The notes below the pieces were generated by a model. That model was given only the letters and a program-made list of their open reading frames with translations, was not told the origin of the DNA and ran no database searches. A DNA stretch of 64,000 nucleotides from NCBI GenBank assembly GCA_016703265.1, contig JADJCK010000015.1, positions 1 to 64,000 on the forward strand. Reading direction: 5' to 3'. The DNA is from a bacterium. GTDB lineage: Bacteria; Krumholzibacteriota; Krumholzibacteriia; LZORAL124-64-63. The position numbers and the translations under genes are program-made. This document shows, one piece after another, positions 1 through 9,351 of the stretch (position 1 is its first letter; the number at the start of each line of letters is the position of its first letter).

Positions 1-1
1 C

Positions 2-991
2 GGACAATCCAAAGCCGGGGTGACGAGCCCGCACCTCTACGAGCCGGACCTGAACCCGACGTACCAGGAGATGGCCAGTCACTACGAGGTGGCGGTGCTG
101 CCGGCGCGGGTATGCCGCCCGAAGGACAAGGCGAAGGTCGAGGCCGGGGTGCAGTTGGCCGAGCGCTGGATCCTTGCCAAGCTGAGGCACCGGACGTTCT
201 TCTCGTTGGCCGAGCTGAACCGTGCGATCACGGAACTGCTGGAAGCGCTGAACAACAAGCGGTTCCAGAAACTGGCCGGCAGTCGGCGCAGTCTGTGGGA
301 AGAACTGGATCGGCCGGCGCTCAGGCCATTGCCGTATTCGCCGTACGAGTACGCCGAATGGCCGCGCGTGAAGGTGCACATCGACTACCACGTGGCGGTG
401 GACAAGCACTACTACTCGGTGCCGCATCAACTGGTGGGCCTTCGCTGCGAGGCGCGGGTGACGGCGTCGACGGTAGAGGTGCTGCATGGCGGCCGTCGGG
501 TGGCGAGCCACGTGCGCAGCCACTTGCAGGGCCGCTACACGACGCTGCCCGAACACATGCCAGAGCACCATCGGCAGCACGCCGAGTGGACGCCGGAGCG
601 AGTGGTGCGCTGGGCGGGCGAGGCTGGTGGCGCGGTGGCGGCGGTGGCGACGCGGATCATCGCGAGCCGGCCATCCCAGCAAGGCTACCGTTCGTGCCTG
701 GGCGTGATACGACTGGGCGAGCAGTACGGAAATGCTCGTCTGGAAGCGGCCTGCGAGCGCGCACTGGCGACCGGCGCGCAGCGGCAAGAGCTTGGGGTCG
801 ATCCTCAAGAGCGGCCTGGACCAGCAGCCGCTCCGTCGCCAGTGCCGCCGACACCGTCGATCGAGCACGAGAACATCCAAGGCGCCGACCATTACGCGCC
901 CGTGCTGCCGTTCGCCGCCGCGGAGGTCGCCCATGTTGATCCATCCGACGGTGGAGAAGCTGCGCGACCTGCAGCTGGGCGGGATGGCTGA
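2..991 (+). pseudogene. istA: IstA transposase, C-terminal fragment
   Basis: The frame is open from the window edge, so the gene starts upstream. The visible protein matches the end of the IS21 IstA integrase. It has the EPDLNPTYQEMASHY segment of the DDE catalytic region, the RPKDKAKVE motif with the last catalytic Glu, and the C-terminal part ending in IEHENIQGADHY. Between about 775 and 835 the family sequence (SLGSILKSGLDQQPL) is in the next frame, so two compensating single-base indels scramble about 20 residues. The 3' end overlaps istB, the usual IS21 arrangement. Confidence 0.85.
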
Positions 992-1665
992 CGCCTTGGT
1001 CGACCAGCTGCAGACCCCGGACGCATCCAGCCTGAGCTTCGAGGATCGGCTGGGCTGCTGGTCGATCGGGAAGAGGCCGCCCGCGAGAACTGCCGACTGA
1101 AGACCCGCCTGACGCAGGCGTCTGCGCCTGCCGGCGTGCACGGAGGACATCGACTACCGCAGTCGTCGCGGGCCGAGCAAGACGCTGGTGTTGAGCCTGG
1201 CGTCGTGCCAATGGATCAAGGAGAATCTGAACGTGGTGATCACCGGACCGACCGGCGTCGGCAAGACGTACCTCGGCTGCGCGCTGGCGCAGCGGCATGC
1301 CGTCACGGGCAGCGGGTCACGTATCAGCGCCCCTGCGGCTGTGCCACGATCTGGAGATCGCCAAGGCCGACGGCAGCTACCGGAAGCGGTTGGGCAAGCT
1401 CGCACGCGCCGACCTGCTGGTGCTCGATGACTGGGGACTGGCGCCACTGACGCCAGAGAACCGGCGGGACCTGCTCGAGGTCCTCGATGACCGTTACCAG
1501 ACGCGGTCGACCCTGATCACGAGCCAACTGCCGGTCAGCACCTGGCACCAGTACCTGGATGACCCAACGCTGGCTGACGCGATCCTGGACCGGGTGATCC
1601 GCCAACGCGCACAAGATCGAGTTGACGGGCGAGTCCCTGCGCAAAAAAGAAAGGAGAAACGTTGA
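933..1665 (+). pseudogene. istB: IstB AAA+ ATPase helper, multiply frameshifted
   Basis: Starts at ATG 933 behind a GGAGG box, inside the end of istA. Family blocks appear in order but in different frames: HPTVEKLRDLQLGGMADAL, then LLVDREEAARENCRLKTRL, then TEDIDYRSRRG, then ITGPTGVGKTYL (Walker A), then LLVLDDWGLAPL (Walker B), then PTLADAILDRV and IELTGESLRKK. At least four frame changes make this a pseudogene. IstB normally assists IstA in target selection. Confidence 0.85.
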
Positions 1666-1719
1666 CCGCGACTGCGGAGGCGGGCTAAGAATGAGATCCC
1701 CGCGTCGCTACGCTCCGGC

Positions 1720-1814
1720 GGTGGCCGGAATACGTCGGAACAGGTGGCCGGAATGGACTGGACTGCGCGGCCGGAATCGATCGGAACGGGTGGCCGAAAT
1801 CACTGGAATACGCA
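1720..1814 (+). repeat. IS21 right-end multiple terminal repeats
   Basis: Copies of a GGTGGCCGGAAT motif start at about 1720 and 1743, with diverged copies near 1767 and 1788. They are interleaved with CGATCGGAAC-like segments. IS21 elements carry such repeats as transposase-binding sites at their ends. Confidence 0.6.
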
Positions 1815-1943
1815 ACGGTGCCGCAGCTAAGGGACGAATCGATGCATCGGCAAGCAATCTAGGAGCTTCCGTGGTTACTTTGTGGCGAAAACGTGTAAGC
1901 CCCGCCGAATTCGCACAAGCTCTTTCGCTGCTTGCTATCGAGC

Positions 1944-2066
1944 ATGCGCTACTTGCCGCCGGAGGCCATGAAGATTGCGCGCGAGGGCGATTCGAGCGTG
2001 GCGGAGGACGTGGCATTCGCGATCTCGAAGTCACGCTTCATTCTCGCGCCAGCGGCAACTGCATGA
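1944..2066 (+). CDS. Small hypothetical protein (40 aa)
   Basis: Not recognised. The frame reads MRYLPPEAMKIAREG and onward, with GC-rich third positions. Its TGA stop overlaps the ATG of the next small frame (ATGA), which suggests translational coupling. It lies just right of the IS21 end and could be the surviving 3' part of a gene cut by that element. Support is only the coupling and the composition. Confidence 0.25.
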   Translation: MRYLPPEAMKIAREGDSSVAEDVAFAISKSRFILAPAATA

Positions 2067-2242
2067 AGGAGAACCAGGAGAGCGACAAGTTCCGGGAAGC
2101 CGAAAGGGAACTCTGGCTGCGGGCCACGGCGGTTCTGGCTGCTCACAATGTGGTTGATGCCGCCAAGAAAGGCACCATATATGCTCACGCGACAGGTGAC
2201 GAATTTGCAGCGCATGTCGGGGAGTCAAAGCGCGCTGCGTGA
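2063..2242 (+). CDS. Small hypothetical protein (59 aa)
   Basis: Not recognised. The frame begins MKENQESDKFREAERELW and is charged and probably helical, with no signal peptide or membrane segment. It starts by ATGA overlap with the preceding frame. A longer reading of the same frame extends back into the IS21 remnant, but that part crosses the element boundary and is not credible. Confidence 0.3.
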   Translation: MKENQESDKFREAERELWLRATAVLAAHNVVDAAKKGTIYAHATGDEFAAHVGESKRAA

Positions 2243-2551
2243 CGTGGGAAGTGCACTGGGCATGGCGATTGCGAATGGCGAGCTGCGGAGTGTAGCGCTG
2301 GAGGCTGCACAGCGGATGGCTGCGTTGTACCTTGCTGAGGTGTTTCGATGTGTGTCGAGTGCGGCTTTTGATGCTCTATGCGCAATGTGTTCGGTTGGAG
2401 CTCCCCGGTTCTCTAAACACCTCATTCGATGCAAGTATACATGAATGAAGTGTACTAGTCGTCGGGTGCCCCTTGAAGGAGTCCTGTGCGAGCTCCCGCT
2501 TGAAAATGAACAAATTGAACTGGATGCAATGTCGCAATTCGGAAATGAGCT
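2243..2551. other. No supported gene
   Basis: Only short overlapping frames without family features. One frame from about 2215 to 2444 is helical-looking (DVGSALGMAIANGELRSVAL) but has no start signal or family match that I recognise. Confidence 0.4.
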
Positions 2552-2610
2552 AGCTGACTTGATCTGACAGATCGTCCTTCTGAAGCACGATCTGTCAGAT
2601 CAAGTCAGCT
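2552..2610. repeat. Perfect 24-bp inverted repeat
   Basis: Arms 2552-2575 and 2587-2610 are perfectly complementary (left arm begins AGCTGACTTGATCTGACAG), with an 11-nt centre that itself contains CTTC/GAAG. No T-run follows on either strand, so this is not a normal intrinsic terminator. It lies in a gene-poor stretch between a mobile-element remnant and decayed genes. It may be a cruciform, a recombination site or the tip of a lost small element. Confidence 0.9.
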
Positions 2611-2632
2611 CGTCTCAACAATCCGTGCGGCA

Positions 2633-2854
2633 GTGACCCACCACTCTGTTGCCGCATCGACGCCGCAGCGCAAGACAACAACGTCGTACATCGCGAGTAG
2701 TGTAGAGGCCATTCTCAAGGCTCTTGCAGGTGCCGTGGGCATGGGTCTTATCGTTCTCGCGATGCTGTCCACAATCTCGCTACAGGCGGTCATTGCAGCC
2801 GTCACATTCCTGCTGCCACTGGCGGTCATCGCCTTCTTCATTCGTTCATGCTAG
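2633..2854 (+). CDS. Possible small membrane protein (73 aa)
   Basis: Not recognised. The frame has two hydrophobic stretches (ILKALAGAVGMGLIVLAML and AVIAAVTFLLPLAVIAFFI) that would form a membrane hairpin, and ends FFIRSC. No clear ribosome-binding site precedes the start. The neighbouring inverted repeat is 22 bp upstream. Composition is the only support. Confidence 0.25.
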   Translation: MTHHSVAASTPQRKTTTSYIASSVEAILKALAGAVGMGLIVLAMLSTISLQAVIAAVTFLLPLAVIAFFIRSC

Positions 2855-3048
2855 GCGTTCGCACCGTCGGTCGTGGTATATGTGGGCGCGACAGGCGTTG
2901 CTCAATGCGAGCATCGCGGCCCGTAATCGATCACGCCTAGCAGCGCGCGGGTGCAGATGTAATGAGTGAATGAGCTGGCGATCTGCACGTCTCTTTCGGC
3001 CCGCAGAACCACAGGAAACTGGTCGCCAGCTACTCGATTTACACTCGT

Positions 3049-5016
3049 TCACTTCACCAATGCCATACGACGAACGTTCACACGACCGTCAGCGGTCAAC
3101 TTGCAGAAGTAGACACCTGTCGGCACCAAACGACCCGAGTCGTTCCGTCCATCCCATACCTTCTCCAAATGACCTGGCCCCATTACCTGCCCGGCAATGA
3201 GATTCCTAACCAATTTGCCAGACAAATCGTAGATCCCAAGACTCACGGGGGCGGTAGTTGGCAGGCTAAACCCGATAGATGTCGACGGATTGAACGGGTT
3301 GGGGCTGTTCTGCTCGAGTGCGAAAGGCAGCGGAAGTGGGCCGCCGACTGCACTGGATCAGAGAGACTCAGTTCGTCGCTGAGCTCACCGAGATTGCCGT
3401 GAATGTCGACAAACTGGACCCGGTAGTAGAAGTTGAGCTGTTGGATATCCAGAAAGACCAAGTCGGGAGTGCAGGCAATAGCGTCGGATGGCTCAAAGCC
3501 AGCGACGGTTCCACGATAAATGCACATCTGGCTCAGGTCGGGTATGGGGGTCCCGCAGATATGATCAAGCGGAACCCGTCACCTTCGAGAAGGGTAACTT
3601 GCGGCTTTGGGGGCGCGATGCTGTCGATGGAGTAGGCGCTGTCCACCATGGAAAAGTGCAGTACGCTTGAGTCGATAGTCTGCGCCGCCACGCGATACCG
3701 GGAATACTGCTCAGCTTGACCAGGGGTGAAGATGTCCGGCGTTGAAACCACAACCTGGTAGCTGTCTACTTGGGCGGCGGCCATGGATCCGAGGGTAGCC
3801 CATTCCCCGTTCTCAAAGCGCTGGACCTCGTAAGCAGCAATCGGCACGGTGTGCCTACCACATCTGATCCCGCGGCTCCCCAATGAACGCTCAAATAGCC
3901 GCCATTGTCGTCGGGGACATCGCGCAAATCGATGGAGCCCATTTCAGCAAAATTGCCGCGAACAACGACATTGTCCAAATAGCCCACGGTGTTCCAAGTG
4001 GTAAATCCAATGAATCCCGAATTTCTACGGGTGTCCGCCGCTTGGATCTGCCAATTGGGCGGTGTCGAATTGCCACGTAAAATCGAGCGAAGATTGCGCT
4101 CTCAAACTTCCCGAACTCGAAGGTATACGTTACGCCGCCGTCGATATGCCAAGCCCCGCTCCAATCCTCCGCAAGTGCATAGCCCTGTCCGCCACTAAAG
4201 TAGCCCAGTCCCGCATGATCTCCCCACCCCGCATCAAGGACATATCCGCTCGAACCTGTGAGCTCGGTGAGAGAGGGGTCATCCATGCATATCAACAAGT
4301 CCACAACGCCATCGGATGCGGGTGTGAAATCCAGCTTTACTGTGACATTCGTCCAGTCGGAACGCCACGCGAACAGCGGGCTGTCGCAGCTCTGGAAGCC
4401 ACAAGCGTTGTTCTTGTAAAATCTTCCATCCTCCCATTGCCAGCCGCCGTTTGGGATGATCCACTCTGAAGAAGCGCCCTCCTCGAAATCGTCGGCAAAA
4501 AGGGTTCCCCATCGCGGCAGTGCTGCTCGCTCCACGAGGTAGTACTGGCTCTGATCAACTGTGTCTCCGGAATCATTCCAGCCTTGGATAGAGCAACTCA
4601 GCGTATGCCAGATAGTCGCCCCGGTCCGCCACGCCGCCGATGGGGCCATTGGGTTTCCATCGCGCCAAGCATTGTAGTCCCATGGTTCATTCGTTACCCA
4701 TGCCCAGCCATTGGTTGGCGACTGCAAGCGATCGAGATGCGCCGAGCAATACCCCGTCCATCAAAGATGGAGGCATTGGGATGAATGACGTTCTGCCAGA
4801 CCCAGTCGTTCTCGGCCTGGGAGGTGATTGTCGCCAGTTGTCCGCCGACTAGCTCGGCTTGCGCTCGTGCTGTTGCCAGGTAATCGGGCCAGCTGTGCGC
4901 ACCAGGTCATAGGTATGCCCATTCCCGCCCTCGTTGGAAGTCCAGCAAATGGGTTCTGCAGATGCTGCAAATGGAGCCACCACGGCGAACAAGAGGAGCC
5001 AATATCTGATCTTCAT
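3049..5016 (-). pseudogene. Secreted C-type-lectin/LamG-like protein with C-terminal sorting domain, frameshifted
   Basis: The start at 5016 gives a signal peptide (MKIRYWLLLFAVVAPFAASA). A C-type-lectin-like domain follows (TYDLVRTAGPITWQQ, GGQLATITSQAENDWVW, WAWVTNEPWDYNAWRDGNP, WND, YYLVE). Next come a LamG/concanavalin-like region (LFADDFEEGASSEW onward), a fibronectin-III-like part (YEVQRFENGEWATLG) and a FlgD-like sorting domain (SPNPFNPSTS, KVWDGRNDSGRLVPTGVYF). These blocks lie in different frames, with changes near 4880, 4080, 3870, 3550 and 3340. It is therefore a multiply frameshifted gene for an exported, probably surface-displayed carbohydrate-binding protein. Shared LamG features with the fragment at 12.3 kb suggest a paralog. 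Confidence 0.75.
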
Positions 5017-5339
5017 TGCATCTCCGATCCGATAACCAATTGAACTGCTCTGGGAGATCCGGAGCCTGCGCTATCTGAGTCCAGCCGGCCCGTCCGATCC
5101 CCTTCTGCTTCGGCCAGTATAGCTCCTCGAGTTCCACGGGTGGAATGTTTTTGATTTGGTCAATAGTGGAGCCAGTCCGTCCGGGCGAGCATTGTCCAGG
5201 TTGTGCTGGATCCGATCTTGCGGCGAAAGAAGGCAAGATTGTGCACGGCTTTCTGGCCTCGCATCGGGCGTGCTAACGAAAGCTCTCCTGTGTTCGGGCG
5301 GCAGACGCTCATGCCTGAATTCCACGACCATTCTAGTTA
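5017..5339. other. No supported gene
   Basis: Upstream region of the decayed lectin-like gene. No frame with a recognisable family, and no hairpin or promoter I would defend. Confidence 0.4.
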
Positions 5340-5475
5340 TGCCCAGCCTCCTCCCCACCGCAAGCCACCTCTCACCTTCCCTGATCTTACTCTCCGCCAC
5401 CACATACGAATTCGCGCCCATCTGATCAGCCAATAGCATCAGGCAGATGAACACAATCACCAACTTGTCCCTCAC
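5340..5475 (-). pseudogene. MazG-like pyrophosphohydrolase fragment
   Basis: The reverse frame contains VFICLMLLADQMGANSY and AESKIREGERW. This aligns with VFICLVRLADQMGVGLY and AESKIGDCERR of the MazG-like gene at 13.1-13.5 kb. DNA identity is also visible, with CTTACTCTCCGCC and CATCTGATC in both. Only this C-terminal helical part is present. It is in the same orientation as the fuller copy, so a 7.7-kb accessory segment lies between two related sequences. Confidence 0.65.
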
Positions 5476-5725
5476 CGCTAGCCGATTCCGTTCCGCCGGA
5501 CGGAACGCCGGTGTGGGAAATCATGACTGCTCTGGAAGCACTACGTTGACGAATGTCCCCAAACCACACCTAGTTTGTCCCGAATGTCGATGTGCTTTAT
5601 GTTCAAGACAGCCCAGCTGGCTGGCATGGTAGAATGAGTTCAGGAGTAATGCGGAGACGGTTCGGATGGGGGGGGACGGTCTCGCCTCAATTCGCTCACG
5701 ACGCACTTGATTCCAGGAGCGCAAC

Positions 5726-6415
5726 ATGAAGTGCGTAACGGCGATACTACTGCTTATCGCGGTCCTTGCTCTCCCGGCTGGCACAGCTGCGCAAACCGTT
5801 CTTCGGCCGATCGACGATGCGTGGGGGACAATTCAATGGCCGGGTAGTCCCTATACCGGACCGAGCCGCGCTGAGTACCTGAGCGTAGCAGGATGGTCGC
5901 GATCAGCGCTGCTGTTTGACCGGGCCCAGATTCCGGCGACTTATTCGCGCGCCGTACATCAGCTCTATGTCCTGCCGGGCCATGAAGACAGGCTTTTTGT
6001 TTCCGCGTATGGCACGAGTTCCAGCCAGATAAGTAATGGTGACTGGCAGGACCGATATGATGATCCGCTGGGCGCTTCGGCTCTTGGCGTCCGGTTGTCC
6101 CATCTGCTGCAGCAGTCGGGCATCTCCAACAATCTGCGTTTCGCCTTCTCGCGTAACACGCAGTACCCCGTTCCGGCGATGTATTTTGACACGCCGGTAG
6201 AAACAGAGATCATCCCTCGGAACGGTGGGTGCCCTTTTCAAATAGAAGATGTCAAGTACGTGCCGGCCGAAGCGACATCGTCGGCACGAAAGCAGCTATT
6301 CGGATCCGACTCGTTAAGTGATCGTGGCCGGTCGCGTCCGCGACTTTGTGCACGCAACCTGCGCAGCGAGAGGATGGATCACGCATATGACCGCCGAAGA
6401 GAACATCATCTTTGA
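5726..6415 (+). CDS. Secreted hypothetical protein
   Basis: Starts at ATG 5726 behind AGGAG. The N-terminus is a clear signal peptide (MKCVTAILLLIAVLALPAG, cleavage near TAAQ). The rest (about 200 aa) is not recognised; it has many aromatic and Asp residues (IDDAWGTIQWPGSPYTGPSR). The last 40 residues are Arg-rich and overlap the next gene by 29 nt, so the true C-terminus may have been altered by a frameshift near 6260. Confidence 0.55.
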   Translation: MKCVTAILLLIAVLALPAGTAAQTVLRPIDDAWGTIQWPGSPYTGPSRAEYLSVAGWSRSALLFDRAQIPATYSRAVHQLYVLPGHEDRLFVSAYGTSSSQISNGDWQDRYDDPLGASALGVRLSHLLQQSGISNNLRFAFSRNTQYPVPAMYFDTPVETEIIPRNGGCPFQIEDVKYVPAEATSSARKQLFGSDSLSDRGRSRPRLCARNLRSERMDHAYDRRREHHL

Positions 6416-7364
6416 GAAGCTCGAAAGGGCGCTCGCTCGAAACGTGGTCGAAGCCGACGAGATCTTCGCCTTCATGGAAGAAGCGACGGCGGCACCAAGA
6501 AGTACTAGGTTCTGCCTGGAAGTGTGCCGTGCCTTTCGCTTCGTGCCGGACGCGGAAGGCCTCACTGCAATCTGGTTCATCAAAGCCATGCGCTCGGCTG
6601 AAGACTGGCGTGACCAATACTGCGCCGTAATTTTCGCAAGAGAAGATCTGCAGGATATGGATGTGGCCATGGAGGTCTATGAATCCAAGCCGTGGCTAGG
6701 CGCCCTAGGGTTCGATCTTGAACATTCCTTCGTGGCGCGCTGCACCCATCCCGACAGCATGGTTCTGATGTCTCCCGACGGAGTTTGTGACAACACTTCC
6801 CTTGAAGCGGACAGCTCCAGGCACCCATCCCTGGAGGGCGGGGTGATTCCCACACCGTTTGTTGATGGACGGTTGCAGCGGCATTGCTTCTTGAAGCCCG
6901 GCACATACAGCGGGTCATTCGTGGCGGGCGGGGGCTCCATCACGCTCATTGGAATCGCGGGTTCCGACCAAACGATCGTCGAACTGGGTGATGGCGACTC
7001 GGTGTTCCAGAGCAGTTTTTCCATGTCGCTTCACGGCCTGACCATCAGGCGCGTTCGTGGCGACGGTGCCAAGATCCCGGCGGTTGCGTGGAGGGAGCTC
7101 GCCTCTATCGAGATCGCCGACTGCAAGATCAGCAATCCTGACGGTACGGCGGTGGGATCGGTGGGTGAGATCGGCGAGTCCGTAAGGATCAAGCGGTGCC
7201 TGATCAGGGACAGTCGTCGAGGCGTGGACGTGCGAGCCATGCATGTTTCCATTGAGGATACGCAATTCGATGGGATTGCGGAAGATGCGATTGTGATGCG
7301 CATTGATGAGAGGTGGCCGAGGGGCCATTGTTCGTTCCGTGCGGAGCGGAGCGCCGACCCATGA
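6387..7364 (+). CDS. Hypothetical protein with C-terminal beta-helix-like region
   Basis: The start chosen is ATG 6387 behind a GAGAGGA box. The first 110 residues are helical and charged (EENIIFEKLERALARN, FAFMEEA). From about residue 180 a pectin-lyase-like pattern appears (HCFLKPGTYSGSF, ITLIGIAGSDQTIVELGDG, LTIRRVRGDGAK, IEIADCKISNPDG, VRIKRCLIRDSRRGV), as in right-handed beta-helix repeats. No signal peptide is seen. The tail after about residue 315 becomes Arg-rich and ends at a CG-alternating tract, so the C-terminus may be truncated by a frameshift. Confidence 0.5.
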   Translation: MTAEENIIFEKLERALARNVVEADEIFAFMEEATAAPRSTRFCLEVCRAFRFVPDAEGLTAIWFIKAMRSAEDWRDQYCAVIFAREDLQDMDVAMEVYESKPWLGALGFDLEHSFVARCTHPDSMVLMSPDGVCDNTSLEADSSRHPSLEGGVIPTPFVDGRLQRHCFLKPGTYSGSFVAGGGSITLIGIAGSDQTIVELGDGDSVFQSSFSMSLHGLTIRRVRGDGAKIPAVAWRELASIEIADCKISNPDGTAVGSVGEIGESVRIKRCLIRDSRRGVDVRAMHVSIEDTQFDGIAEDAIVMRIDERWPRGHCSFRAERSADP

Positions 7365-7552
7365 TCGCGCGCGAACGCGCGCGCGTGTTTGGGCATCACA
7401 ATCAATTGAGTTCGCTAGCGGACCGGTTCTTCAAGGGTCGAATTCTGGTTAGGCGCGAATGGGGTCGGCCTGATAGCGGGCAATTGCGCAGTGCTGTGCC
7501 TGCCGGACGGCTGATGAGGCAAAATTGCGGCAAAATTGCCGCGGAGGGAACT

Positions 7553-8026
7553 TTGAAGCGAATTGCTATCGATCCCAAGTATCTGATCCCAACGGATTGT
7601 CCGCGGTCTTTGACCGGCATCCTAAGGTTCATCCCGGTATTCTGCGCACGCGAGAACGTGAATGCAATTGTTGTCATCGCTTCGCCGCCACAAGAGAAGC
7701 CGGCCAATGCAATGACCTATCTCGTGTGTTCTGGGAATCACCGGGCTGCCGCAGCATTCATCTGCGGCACTATGATCACGGCGGATGTGATCGAAGTGGA
7801 CGATGACATCCCGGAAATTCGCGAGGGATCTGCTGCCGGCTGTGACTCGGTTACAGCCCTGGTTTCGTCTTGCCTTGAGGCGGCCGAAAGCGGCGGTTAT
7901 CTGACGGGGCGGTGGGAGGAGTACTTGAGAATGATCACCGACTCGGGCGTGGTGGGTTACAATGAGAGCGATACCGCCCATCTGTCGGAATCAGCGCTGA
8001 GGCGCGGAGCGCGGAGGGCGCCGTAG
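7553..8026 (+). CDS. ParB-like domain protein (hypothetical)
   Basis: The start chosen is TTG 7553, because a GGAGGG box sits 4 nt upstream; the same frame is open further left without such a signal. The core (IAIDPKYLIPT near the N-terminus, then YLVCSGNHRAAAAFICG, then ADVIEVDDDIPEI) follows the ParB/sulfiredoxin-like pattern, in which a GNHR-type motif binds nucleotide. No HTH part is present, so it is not a plasmid-partition ParB. Function unknown. Confidence 0.45.
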   Translation: MKRIAIDPKYLIPTDCPRSLTGILRFIPVFCARENVNAIVVIASPPQEKPANAMTYLVCSGNHRAAAAFICGTMITADVIEVDDDIPEIREGSAAGCDSVTALVSSCLEAAESGGYLTGRWEEYLRMITDSGVVGYNESDTAHLSESALRRGARRAP

Positions 8027-8361
8027 ATGAGAGTGATTCTGTTAGGGGACCAAACCTCTGACTCTCGCCGCAACGTGATCATTGGCGGCCGGCGCGGGCG
8101 GCCAGGTCGGAGTGAATGGAAGGCCGTGAGGCTGCGAGGATCATGGATCAGCGCGTCTGGGCGTGCTATGCTCGCCCCGCGACAGCTGCATCACCCGGCA
8201 GCCGTTCGTGGGTGAAGCGAGAGGGGTTGCCGATGGGCGCGCGTTCATTCCCTACTCCGCCGCTGACGAGAGATCAATTTTCATAGTCAGGCGATGGGCG
8301 GGAGTAGCCCATTTCCGGGTTTGCTCGTGTCTGATTTTCTGCGATGTGCAAGGAGGGTATC
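8027..8361. other. Intergenic, no supported gene
   Basis: Leader region of the DUF2167 gene. An AAGGAGGG ribosome-binding box ends just before its ATG. No promoter pair or hairpin stands out. Confidence 0.4.
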
Positions 8362-9351
8362 ATGCTGACGGTCAATTCCAGTTTGCATTCACATGTCGTC
8401 CGGATCGCCGTCGTGGTCGTCATGGCGCTGGCTGCCTGCGGCGCAATGGCCCAGACTCAGGAAGTTGAGCCCCAATTCGACTGGATGTATGGCCCGATGA
8501 ATTGTCCCCTTGGCGGGCTTGCGACCATTGACTTGCCTGACGGGTACCAGTTCCTCGACGGCAAGGGAACGCGTGCTCTTCTTGAATTGATGGAGAATCC
8601 CGTCAATGGCCAGGAATTGGGATTTGTGATGCCAGTCCCGCGTGACGACGAGGCGGAGGACTGGTTCGTGCTCTTTGATTACAATCCCATTGGGTATGTG
8701 CGCGACGACGATAAGAACAAGCTCGATGCTGATGCACTCCTGAAGAGCATCAGCGAGGGTACGGAGCAGGCCAACGAGATCCGACGCAAGAATGGCTGGG
8801 CGGAGATCCACGTTGAAGGATGGCGGGTTCCGCCGTACTACGACGAGAAAACGCACAATCTGAAGTGGGCGATAATCGGCGCTTCGGACGCAGGCAAGAC
8901 CGTGAACTTCTCGGTCCGGCTCCTGGGGCGTGGCGGCGCCATGAGCGCCGACCTGGTGATCGATCCAGAGGACTTGAACCGGGTACTGCCGGAGTTCGAG
9001 CAACTCATCGAGCAGTTCAGCTTCACATCCGAGCACCGGTACGCGGCGTTTCGTGAAGGCGACAAGGTCGCCAAGTACGGCCTTACCGCCCTCGTGGCCG
9101 GAGGCGCCGGCGCCGTGGCCATGAAGACAGGCCTACTGGCCAAGTTCTGGAAGCTCATCGTCATTGGCTTCCTGGCACTCATGGGCTCACTCAAGCGCGT
9201 TTTCGGGAAGTTGTTCTCGCGGCGCGGCGGGGGCCAATCGCGCACGCTCTTTGTAGACAGCGCCCCGGGCAATACGAGCCTGATCGACGCTGGTCACAAC
9301 AATGACGGAAATGACGAGCCGAGAAATGACAATACGGGTCCCCCTGCATGA
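8362..9351 (+). CDS. DUF2167 family membrane-anchored protein
   Basis: The start is ATG 8362 with AAGGAGGG 5-6 nt upstream. The N-terminal signal peptide ends near AMAQTQ. The family core is complete: YGPMNCPLGGLATIDLPDGY, FLDGKGTRALLELM, ELGFVMP, FVLFDYNPIGYVRDDDKNK and HVEGWRVPPYYD, then GDKVAKYGLTALVAGGAGAVA leading into a membrane segment (LIVIGFLALMGSLKRVFGKLF). DUF2167 proteins are widespread in Gram-negatives, but their function is not established. The downstream gene overlaps by 4 nt, so the two are co-translated. Confidence 0.9.
   Translation: MLTVNSSLHSHVVRIAVVVVMALAACGAMAQTQEVEPQFDWMYGPMNCPLGGLATIDLPDGYQFLDGKGTRALLELMENPVNGQELGFVMPVPRDDEAEDWFVLFDYNPIGYVRDDDKNKLDADALLKSISEGTEQANEIRRKNGWAEIHVEGWRVPPYYDEKTHNLKWAIIGASDAGKTVNFSVRLLGRGGAMSADLVIDPEDLNRVLPEFEQLIEQFSFTSEHRYAAFREGDKVAKYGLTALVAGGAGAVAMKTGLLAKFWKLIVIGFLALMGSLKRVFGKLFSRRGGGQSRTLFVDSAPGNTSLIDAGHNNDGNDEPRNDNTGPPA

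Larger units (their letters stand above)
1..1814 (+). mobile_element. IS21-family insertion sequence remnant (right part)
   Basis: Contains the C-terminal part of an IstA transposase, an overlapping frameshifted IstB ATPase and, beyond istB, several copies of a GGTGGCCGGAAT-type motif, as expected for the multiple terminal repeats of IS21 elements. The right terminus is placed at about 1814, after a motif copy ending in CA; this is inferred. The left end lies outside the window. Both genes carry frameshifts, so the element is probably inactive. Confidence 0.85.

Noticed and set aside
2633..2854. Small two-helix ORF as a type I toxin
   Set aside because: No antisense RNA promoter or known toxin signature; kept only as a low-confidence hypothetical gene.
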